From NCBI GenBank assembly GCA_903903935.1, contig CAIVAX010000216.1, positions 1-10,087 of the forward strand: DNA of 10,087 bases. The letters are read 5' to 3'. The translations under genes and the position numbers were made by a program. The notes under the pieces are model-generated. The model saw nothing but the letters and a program-made list of their open reading frames with translations. It had not been told where the DNA came from and searched no databases. The stretch is from an uncultured Hyphomicrobiales bacterium (GTDB lineage: Bacteria > Pseudomonadota > Alphaproteobacteria > Rhizobiales > Beijerinckiaceae). This document shows positions 1 through 6,800 of this stretch, piece after piece (position 1 is the stretch's first letter; each line of letters begins with the position of its first letter).

Positions 1-223
1 CAATTTCTTCCAGCACAGCCACATCAAAACCGGGAGCTTTACTATCGCCACTCACCAAGGGCGGGAAAGAGGCTGGCACGCAAATTCGCAAAACCCCTGT
101 GCTTTCGACCATCTGCAAGGACGTATCCGATTGCAGAAAATTGGCGCCCACAAGCGCCGCTGCCATGATGAACAGCGCTGTGAGATTGGTAAGGAACCGA
201 TTGGCGAACCAGCGTCTGATCAT
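1..223 (-). CDS. Secreted solute-binding protein, family 3-like (N-terminal 74 residues, cut by window edge)
   Basis: The visible 74 residues start at ATG 223-221. They begin with a basic stretch (MIRRWFANR) and a hydrophobic run to about residue 30, which reads as a signal peptide or signal anchor, so the protein should act in the periplasm. From about residue 44 the pattern VLRICVPASFPPL, followed by PGFDVAVLEEI at about 64-74, matches the first strand and helix of bacterial family-3 solute-binding proteins. The start codon lies 7 bp after the permease stop, so this is the third gene of the ABC operon. No strong ribosome site is seen, so translation may be coupled to the permease. Binding proteins of this fold, including the MoxJ type, occur in quinoprotein dehydrogenase clusters. 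The usual MoxJ N-terminal pattern is not clearly present, so the ligand and subfamily stay open. The rest of the gene lies outside the window. Confidence 0.8.
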   Translation of the reverse strand, partial: MIRRWFANRFLTNLTALFIMAAALVGANFLQSDTSLQMVESTGVLRICVPASFPPLVSGDSKAPGFDVAVLEEI

Positions 224-230
224 TCGAAGC

Positions 231-1085
231 TCAATTGCGCCTGAATTCAGCCAAGGCAATTCCAAAGAAGAGCACTGCCATGCCAGCCATGATCAAAGGC
301 CCCAGCCGGGGATCAAATTGATAGAAGTGGATGAAGTTACCCCGCAAAGAATCCACCGCATAAGTCAGCGGATTGAGCTCAACCACGCGCACCAGCCAAT
401 CTGGATAGACAACGCGCGTCTGCGCCGCCGTCAAAGCCGGATCGAGCGGAAACACCGAACTTGAACAAAAATATAAGGGCAGAATCACAGCATTGGAGAA
501 AACACCAAAGCCTTCAAAACTTCTGATGCGATTGGCAATGATGACGCCCAAGGAGGTTAGGCCAAATGCCAATAAGAACATCAGCCCCAATCCAGACAGA
601 ATATCGGCAGAAGAGATGGGCACATCGGCAAAATAAGACAGCACCAAGGCTAAAGAGCCATGGAACATGGCCACTGTGGCCCCGCCCAGTACTTTACCAA
701 AGAGAATAAAGGGCCGCGGCATGGGCGAAACTAACACTTCACGCAAAAAGCCAAACTCACGATCCCAAATCACAGAGACAGCCGCCTGCACGGATGTGTA
801 GAGAATATTGAGCGCAATCACTGCCGGAAAGATGAATTGCAAATAAGTATAGGGCACAACAAAGCGCACCTCGCCATAGACCTCACCGCGAAAATAAGGA
901 TTGAGGCCCACGCCCATAATCACCACCCACATAATGGGTCGGCTGAATCCACCAAACAATTGGCCACGATCGCGAAAGGCGCGCTTGACCTCGCGCAGCC
1001 AAATGGCAAACACACCGCCACAAATGACCCTTACCAATGTGGCAAATTCGTTGTCATCATCCTGACTAGGGCTCATCGCGCTCAT
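231..1085 (-). CDS. ABC-2 type transporter permease (DrrB/PedC-like)
   Basis: A 284-residue inner-membrane permease of the ABC-2 family, the channel part of an exporter whose ATPase is encoded just upstream. About six hydrophobic segments are visible, near residues 46-66, 78-102, 132-152, 164-183, 196-213 and 262-280. Family hallmarks are the cytoplasmic stretch IWDREFGFLREVLVSPMPR at 106-124 and the late motif LNPLTYAVDSLRG at 237-249. The length is typical. The start ATG (1085-1083) overlaps the ATPase stop in an ATGA, a normal sign of translational coupling. A second in-frame ATG three codons later is possible. Similar permeases export drugs or polysaccharides (DrrB, NodJ), and one subgroup (PedC) occurs in PQQ-dependent alcohol oxidation clusters. 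The following gene encodes a solute-binding protein, which makes the PedC-like context attractive. Substrate unknown. Confidence 0.92.
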   Translation of the reverse strand: MSAMSPSQDDDNEFATLVRVICGGVFAIWLREVKRAFRDRGQLFGGFSRPIMWVVIMGVGLNPYFRGEVYGEVRFVVPYTYLQFIFPAVIALNILYTSVQAAVSVIWDREFGFLREVLVSPMPRPFILFGKVLGGATVAMFHGSLALVLSYFADVPISSADILSGLGLMFLLAFGLTSLGVIIANRIRSFEGFGVFSNAVILPLYFCSSSVFPLDPALTAAQTRVVYPDWLVRVVELNPLTYAVDSLRGNFIHFYQFDPRLGPLIMAGMAVLFFGIALAEFRRN

Positions 1086-2122
1086 CGTGTGTGCTCGCCT
1101 CCCTGCTTACCAAAGGCCAATGTGCGCTCGCGCGCGCTGGCTTCTTGATCGCGAATAGCCCTCCCCGTCAAAGAGAGAAACACGCTTTCAAGGCTTGGCT
1201 CTATGCGCGTCATAGCGCGCACTTGGCTACCATAAATCGAGAGGAAATGCTCGATAAAGCGCCCATCCTCGACTTTGAGAGTGAGCTGATCCTCACTCGT
1301 TTTAACAATCTTGTTTTGATATTCAGCCAATATATGCGCCCTGACTTCAGCATTGATGGGGCTGACTTCGAGCACTTCATGCCCATGTGCACTCTTCAAA
1401 GCCAGAGGCGTGTCAATCGCCAATAATTTACCCTGATCAATGATCGCCACACGATCGGCCTGCTCGACCTCTTCAATATAATGCGTGGTGACAATAAGCG
1501 TGAGATCACGCTGCTGACGCAAGTCATGCAAATAGCGCCAAATCCGAGCGCGCGATTGCGCATCAAGTCCAACTGTCGGCTCATCAAGAAACAGCACGCG
1601 CGAATCGTGAATCAAAGCACGGGCAATTTCAAGCCGCCGCTTCATGCCCACAGAGAGCGTGCGCACCAATCGCTCGCGCCAATCGCTCAATTCCACCACA
1701 TGCAGCATTTCATCAATGCGCTTGCGACGCAGAGCCGCGGGCACGCCATAGACAAGGCCGTGAAACTCAAGATTCTCATATACCGTCAGCCGATCATCCA
1801 GACTTGGCTCCTGAAACACAACGCCCAGACGACGACGGGCCCGCAAAGCCTGTTGCACAACGTCCGCGCCAGCAATCAATGCGCGGCCTTCATCGGGTGA
1901 GAGAATAGTGCACAGAATATGTAATAAAGTTGTCTTGCCTGCACCATTGGGGCCGAGCAAGGCAAATAATTCGCCAGCTTTCACATTGAAGCTGACATGA
2001 TCGAGCGCCACAAGAGTGCCGTAGCGTTTGACGAGTCCTTGCACCTCAACGCCAATCCCCGCTGACTGTGCAACCTCAGAATGTGTCGATATGGACTGCT
2101 GCTGACTGGGATTGCTCTTCAC
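1082..2122 (-). CDS. ABC transporter ATP-binding protein (DrrA-like exporter ATPase)
   Basis: Cytosolic ATPase that should power the ABC-2 permease encoded next to it. From the chosen GTG at 2122 the protein is 346 residues. Motifs in order are Walker A GPNGAGKT (57-64), Q-loop Q104, signature LSVGM (156-160), Walker B VLFLDEP (176-182), D-loop GLDAQS and H-loop H214. A C-terminal extension ending in SLESVFLSLTGR is the DUF4162-type tail typical of DrrA-like subunits. The signature carries valine where the family usually has glycine (LSGGM/Q). Start choice: the longest frame begins at GTG 2194 (370 residues) and there is an ATG at 2143, but GTG 2122 has an AGGAGG ribosome site 5 nt upstream, much the best in the region. 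All forms keep the whole ATPase domain, preceded by a polar, probably disordered stretch. First gene of the leftward operon. Confidence 0.93.
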   Translation of the reverse strand: MKSNPSQQQSISTHSEVAQSAGIGVEVQGLVKRYGTLVALDHVSFNVKAGELFALLGPNGAGKTTLLHILCTILSPDEGRALIAGADVVQQALRARRRLGVVFQEPSLDDRLTVYENLEFHGLVYGVPAALRRKRIDEMLHVVELSDWRERLVRTLSVGMKRRLEIARALIHDSRVLFLDEPTVGLDAQSRARIWRYLHDLRQQRDLTLIVTTHYIEEVEQADRVAIIDQGKLLAIDTPLALKSAHGHEVLEVSPINAEVRAHILAEYQNKIVKTSEDQLTLKVEDGRFIEHFLSIYGSQVRAMTRIEPSLESVFLSLTGRAIRDQEASARERTLAFGKQGGEHTR

Positions 2123-2127
2123 ATCCC

Positions 2128-2133
2128 CCTCCT
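2128..2133 (-). promoter_or_regulatory. Shine-Dalgarno AGGAGG that decides the ABC ATPase start
   Basis: On the minus strand AGGAGG is followed by five bases (GGGAT) and then GTG at 2122-2120. It lies inside the longer possible reading frame, where it would encode glutamate and glycine. A near-perfect ribosome site at ideal spacing argues that translation starts here rather than at GTG 2194, which has only a weak CAGGG about 10 nt upstream. ATG 2143 has GGAG about 8-9 nt upstream and remains an alternative. Confidence 0.55.
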
Positions 2134-2211
2134 CATGGACCATGGCTTGGTCTCCAGCCTTGCCAATCGATTGCTGACTCTCAGGCTCATCCACTATTGC
2201 AGGATGCCCTG

Positions 2212-2239
2212 TTTATGCAAGAGCTTTACATGAATTCAA
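2212..2239 (-). promoter_or_regulatory. Candidate sigma70-like promoter for the ABC operon
   Basis: On the minus strand TTGAAT (2239-2234) is followed after 16 bp by CATAAA (2217-2212). Each matches four or five of six consensus positions. Transcription would start near 2205, giving a leader of about 80 nt to the preferred GTG at 2122 but only about 10 nt to GTG 2194. The -35 box lies inside the inverted repeat at 2221-2245. Alphaproteobacterial promoters are poorly predicted by E. coli rules, so this is tentative. Confidence 0.3.
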
Positions 2240-2245
2240 AAGCTC
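2221..2245. repeat. Inverted repeat GAGCTTT-N11-AAAGCTC, possible operator
   Basis: Two perfect 7-bp arms (2221-2227 and 2239-2245) flank an 11-bp centre that itself contains GAATTC. The size and symmetry suit a dimeric regulator, and the element overlaps the -35 box of the candidate leftward promoter. No regulator gene is visible in the window, so the binding protein is unknown. It is followed by no T-run, which makes a terminator less likely. Confidence 0.35.
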
Positions 2246-2348
2246 CCTCCAGCTTGGCAGATCTATCGACAACAGATGAGCCAGATTTGCATCTTTGAGC
2301 GACAGATCCGTAGAAACTGACGATAAAATGCTTTAGCATATCGGGCAA

Positions 2349-2366
2349 CGGGCCCTTAAACGCCCG
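2349..2366 (+). promoter_or_regulatory. Short GC-rich hairpin beside the ribosome site of the 489-aa gene
   Basis: CGGGC (2349-2353) can pair with GCCCG (2362-2366) across an 8-nt loop. An upstream CGGGC at 2342-2346 can compete for the same partner. The likely Shine-Dalgarno GGGGA (2366-2370) begins at the foot of the stem, so folding could affect access to the start at 2378. Only 5 bp long, so it may be chance in GC-rich DNA. Confidence 0.2.
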
Positions 2367-2377
2367 GGGACGGGAGC

Positions 2378-3847
2378 ATGACAACCAACCTCACCAGCCA
2401 TATGCGCCAAATTCAGGGCCCCTTGCTGCAAGCAAGACTATTCTGGCGTGTGCGCTTGACCCTGATTGTTGTCATTTGTGCAGCATTGGCGAGCGTAATG
2501 CTCTTTGGACTGTCCCGCTTCTTTGGCGACTGGGGCCTTTTGCCTGCTCTTGTCGCCCTCGCGCTCAGTCTTATGGCAGGACTGATCTGGTATCTTCTTT
2601 ATGAGCCCAAGCTCATTCAATTGGCGCGCCGTGCCGATGTGATTTTTAATCTGGGTGAGCGCCTCAGCACAGCCCTCAGCGTAAAGCCCGCCGCCATTGG
2701 CGCCGACCACCCTCTTGAACAGGCTCTGCTGCGCGATGCCGCCGCCCATGCTAGCCGTGTTGATCCTTTAATCATCGAGCCTGTGCTAAACCGCACGTTG
2801 ATCGCGCTGAGTGTGGGCCTCATCACCAGTCTGCTCTTTATTAATCAGCTTGGGCTCCAATCCCTCCACAGAGATGACCAGTCAGCACAGACTCTCTTGG
2901 CCCACAATCTCAATGCTGATCTCAGGGCGCAAAACCTGCGCAGCATTGCCGAAGCCCTGAGCGCAGATGCCGAGAAAAAACAAAATAGCTATCTCTCGGC
3001 AATCGCCAATGCGATCCAAGACCTCGCCGATCAAGACGATCTGAAGGCTAATGCTAATCGCAATTCAGATCTGCAAGAGCTTCTTGAACATGCCCGTCTT
3101 GCCTATGGCGATGCGCAACCCGGCTGGCTTCGCTCTCCTCAAGCGCTCGATGTCAAAACCGATCCCAATCTCACACGCTTGGCGCAAGTGATGGAGAGCC
3201 TGAAACCCGTGCCCATGCAAAATGGCGGCGGTGGCGAAGAATTAGTGCCAGAATTATTCAGTGAACATGATGCCGCACGCCAAGCAGCCTATACACCCAT
3301 GGTGGTCGGCGAATTTCGCGGCACGCAAGAGCAATCTGAACTTAAAATGAGCGGCCAGAATGTTGGGCCCGAGGGGAATGAAGCGCAGACCAATGGCCAA
3401 GCAAAAGCATCGGCCTCCAATAGCGGCACCTCAATGACCTTAGGCGATAGAGGTACAAGGGAGCCCATTACAATGGATGGCGCGGCAGCCATTCTTGCTG
3501 GCGGCGCCACTCAATCCAGCGCTGGCAATAGCCGGCTAGCTGGCAAAGGCACGCAAGATTTATTCGACCCCAATGCGAAAGCACAAACCAGTCTTGAGGC
3601 CAATGACACAATGCTGTTGCCAATGGGCACTTATCAAGCCGGGCGACGCATTCGCCTGCAAACCCTGCCTGCCACACAGAGCAAAGACGCTCTGACAGGC
3701 GGGCCAATGCAAAACGCGCTCAATGGCAAAAGCCAACCAAATAGCAAAGATGACTCAACTGGCATGACACGCGATCGCCCCTCCTTGCAGGACGAAGCCA
3801 TGTTCTCACGGGCCTTCAAGCATAGTGAGGGCTCCCTTGCTCCCTAG
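2378..3847 (+). CDS. Three-helix membrane protein with low-complexity periplasmic tail (DUF4175-like N-terminus)
   Basis: A 489-residue membrane protein of unknown function. Hydrophobic helices lie near residues 27-47, 53-75 and 139-157. Between the second and third is ARRADVIFNLGERLSTAL (83-100), a motif I know from uncharacterised membrane proteins encoded beside MoxR/DUF58/BatA genes and resembling DUF4175 proteins. The basic N-terminus predicts N-in topology, putting residues 158-489 in the periplasm. That tail has a helical, charged part (about 170-245) and then a long Gly/Ala/Asn/Gln/Ser-rich segment with little expected fold (about 280-465). It ends in a short helical-looking stretch, LQDEAMFSRAFKH. 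The start ATG has GGGGA 7 nt upstream. The 3' end overlaps the next gene by 23 bp, so the two products are probably made together and may form one complex. The family link rests on motif and topology only. Confidence 0.85.
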   Translation: MTTNLTSHMRQIQGPLLQARLFWRVRLTLIVVICAALASVMLFGLSRFFGDWGLLPALVALALSLMAGLIWYLLYEPKLIQLARRADVIFNLGERLSTALSVKPAAIGADHPLEQALLRDAAAHASRVDPLIIEPVLNRTLIALSVGLITSLLFINQLGLQSLHRDDQSAQTLLAHNLNADLRAQNLRSIAEALSADAEKKQNSYLSAIANAIQDLADQDDLKANANRNSDLQELLEHARLAYGDAQPGWLRSPQALDVKTDPNLTRLAQVMESLKPVPMQNGGGGEELVPELFSEHDAARQAAYTPMVVGEFRGTQEQSELKMSGQNVGPEGNEAQTNGQAKASASNSGTSMTLGDRGTREPITMDGAAAILAGGATQSSAGNSRLAGKGTQDLFDPNAKAQTSLEANDTMLLPMGTYQAGRRIRLQTLPATQSKDALTGGPMQNALNGKSQPNSKDDSTGMTRDRPSLQDEAMFSRAFKHSEGSLAP

Positions 3848-6800
3848 CGCCTTGCATTTGGTTATACTGGCACCAGCTTTTCTTCTGCTCGCGGGTCTCG
3901 CAATTCTGCTGCCATTTCTGCATCAGAGCGCGCGCAGAACCAAAGTGCGTCTGGCCAGTCTTGTCATCTGGCAGCGCTTGCAGGCAACAGCGCAAGAGAC
4001 AAAATTTTTGCGCAAACAGGCCAGCCTCACTTGGCTGATGATGCTGCAAATCGCCTGCATCATTCTCTTCGCGCTGGCTTTGGCACATCCCGTTTTGGAT
4101 AGCCATCCCCATCAGACACGGCATGTGATTTATGTGCTCAATGCCGGGCTTGATATGCACCAAAGGCTGGAGCAAGAGACGCTCTTTTCCAATGCCAAAA
4201 CACAAATCCGCAGCCTGCTTGCCAGCCATGATGATCCTGATGGCCCGCTGCTCAGTCTCATCCAGGCTGGCACCAAGCCGCACATCATCTTTGCGCGTCA
4301 ACCCTACCATCCTCAACTTTGGGATGCGAGCGAACAAGAGCTCACGATTGAGGATGCGCAAGCCGATTGGCAGAGAACAGCCCATCTCCTTTCTCTCCTC
4401 CAAGAAGAGAATGAACTCACCAATATAATTCTCTTCACCAGCGATGAGGGACGGGATCTCCAGAATGAAATTCAATCGCCCATAAGCATGAAAACTCTCG
4501 GCCACAGCCTGCCCAATGCAAGCCTCACCGCCCATATTGAAAGCACCAGCAAAGATCAGCTGCAGCTTAAAGGCGCTGTGAGATTGAGCGGCGGGCTCAA
4601 ACAAAGCCAACTCACTGTTGATTTCACCCGCGCTCGCTCCTCACAAGCTTTGCGACTTGCAACACAGACCTATTCGGCTTCTGCCAAGTCAAGCGCTTTA
4701 GAGCCCGAAGAGATAGAGGTCTCAATTGATCTGCCGAGCATTGGCGAGGGCGTGATCAGCGCCACTCTCAGCGATGATAGCAATCTAGCCGATCATCGTC
4801 TCTCTTTCGTCACCCATGCGCAGCCCAAACCCTTCGAGATTTTGATTCTAGGCGAAGCCAAAGCAGATCTGCTGCAAACTGTGCAGGCGTTGGATGGTGC
4901 CCATATTGAGCACATGCAGCGCCTACCGATAGATCATGCCAAATATGATCTGATCATTGCCATTGATGTTTTTCTTGATGCACCCATCGCCACCAATCTT
5001 CTACTCATTGGCCAAAGCCTTTTGATTGATGAAGCAAAGCCTGATTTTGTTGAACCGGGGGATGTGACCTTCTGGCAATCGCATCATGCTCTGTCGCAAG
5101 GCCTGGCTTGGACCAATCTGACCATCAAGCGGGCTTTTAAATTCGCACCCTGGGCCGATGGCGATCACATTCTGTCTGCCGGCGAGACCAATCTGATTAG
5201 CGCTCGCTCCACGCCTTTCGGGCGTCAGATTCGCATTGCCTTTGATCCTCGAGCGGAGTGGAACAAGCAGACCTCCTTTGCGCAATTTATGGGGAATTTA
5301 CGTCAATGGATTGGCCCCTTCTCCTTGGGCCGGATTGATCAACCCTGCCGCGCTGGCTCGCTATGTCCACTGGATGCGCGCTGGCACAAAGGTCACCTCC
5401 AACGCATCAGCGATCCAAGATCAGCCTCAGACACACACGCTCACAAGCTCGATCTGCCAACTCCAGGACAAGACTTTCGCCCGCTTCATTCAGGCCTATA
5501 TCAATGGAGCGAAGGCAAGCCCTCGGATGTGATTGCAATCAATGCTGATCCCACCCCCAAAGCGACAAAATCGCTCGCGCAAACGCCGCTTCCACATATT
5601 CCCTCAGAGCGTCAGCCAATCTGGCCCTCTATTTTAAGTCTCACCACTCTGCTTCTGATCGTTGAATTTTATGTCTCTCATCGCAACAGGCGGGTTTCAC
5701 CCTTAAGACTGATCAGCCGTCTTGCGGTTTTGGGCTTTGTCACAGCCAGCCTGTTTCACCTGCCTGCACCTAAATGGGATCAACGCCAGAGCAAAGTTAT
5801 TCTTATTGGCGCTGATGATGACCCCAAATCGAAGGCCGCTTTACCCTCTCCCGACCAAGGCGAGGCCATTGTCCTTTATGCCAATGCACAAAGAGTCACG
5901 CAGGACAAAAACGCTCTCACGCGCAGCACTGATGCCATGAGCGTGGCGCAGCCCATTTCGAGTGCCGATGCGCTGGCCTTTGCCCGCGCGCTCTTGCCGC
6001 CATCTGGCAAGGGAGAGATTGAACTTCGCGGCGAGCTCAATTTCAACACAAGCGATGCGGCCGATCTGGCGCCGCTCTTACAAGCCCGCTCGATTGGCCT
6101 CACAGCGCATAATGAGCCAACCCGCACACAGACGATCATGCGTGACCTCGCAGCGCCGCAGAGCCTGTTTGCTGGTGAGAGTTTTACACTGACTGCGCGC
6201 ATCAAATCACCTATGGCACAATCAGCCCATCTGATTCTGAGCGAAGATTCAACGCCCATCCTTGAGCAAGATGTCGAACTCATCGCTGGCGAGAACTCAA
6301 TTGAAACTGTGATCCCCCATGCCAAAGAGGGCCGCGCTTTTTATAGCCTTGCTCTCACGACAATTGGGCAATCCAGCGCAGCTCCCCTCAGCTCCGGTCT
6401 TTTTGTGCAGGGCCGTTTAGCCCCCCGCATTCTCATTCTGGGCACTGGTCCAACCACCAAAGACTTTGCCGATCGTCTGAGCAACAGGGGCCTGCAAACA
6501 AAAATCATGGTTCCAACCGGTGCGCCCTGGTTGATTGAAGATTGGCTCGCTTATGATGGCTATGTCTTCTTGGATGTCCCCGCCATTGCGCTCAATTCAA
6601 CACAGCAGAACCTATTGGTCGAAGCTGTGGCGCGCCATGCACGTCCCCTGTTCCTCTTAGGCGGGCCGCATGCCTTTGGCCCCGGCGGCTATTTGGAAAC
6701 ACCGCTCGATCAGCTCTCGCCCGTTTCAAGCCGTGTGCCCAAGCCTTCGCCAGAAGCCGCTGTCGCCTTTGTCATTGATCGCTCGGGCAGCATGGCACAG

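Larger units (their letters stand above)
2195..2377. promoter_or_regulatory. Divergent intergenic control region
   Basis: This 183-bp stretch is the only gene-free DNA of note in the window. It separates the leftward ABC operon from the rightward membrane-protein pair, so it must hold promoters for both directions. It contains a 25-bp inverted repeat at 2221-2245, a candidate leftward promoter at 2212-2239, a TAAAAT that could serve as a rightward -10 box at 2324-2329 (no good -35 at 16-18 bp), and a GC-rich stretch with a short hairpin just before the rightward start codon. A 22-codon frame at 2230-2298 is present but weakly supported. Confidence 0.6.

Noticed and set aside
1481..1900. 139-codon plus-strand frame opposite the ABC ATPase
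   Set aside because: The minus strand here carries the Q-loop, signature, Walker B and H-loop of the ATPase. The plus frame has no family features.
2230..2298. 22-codon frame (MNSKAPSSLADL...) in the divergent region, possible leader peptide
   Set aside because: It has only a weak AAGAG six nt upstream, is not hydrophobic, shows no run of regulatory codons or attenuator hairpin after it, and lies within the inverted repeat and candidate promoter.
2295..2329. TTGAGC ... TAAAAT as a rightward sigma70 promoter
   Set aside because: The spacer is 23 bp, well outside 16-18, and no better -35 box lies at the right distance, so only the TAAAAT is mentioned as a possibility.
3816..4610. 264-codon open frame on the minus strand, opposite the start of the 1424-aa gene
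   Set aside because: The plus strand here encodes the overlap with the preceding gene and a clear BatA-type N-terminus with two membrane helices. The minus frame shows no recognisable domain and has an unnatural composition.
5876..6325. 149-codon open frame on the minus strand
   Set aside because: It lies opposite the Ig-like part of the 1424-aa gene, shows no motif, and is rich in Arg, Ser and Ala as expected of a shadow frame.
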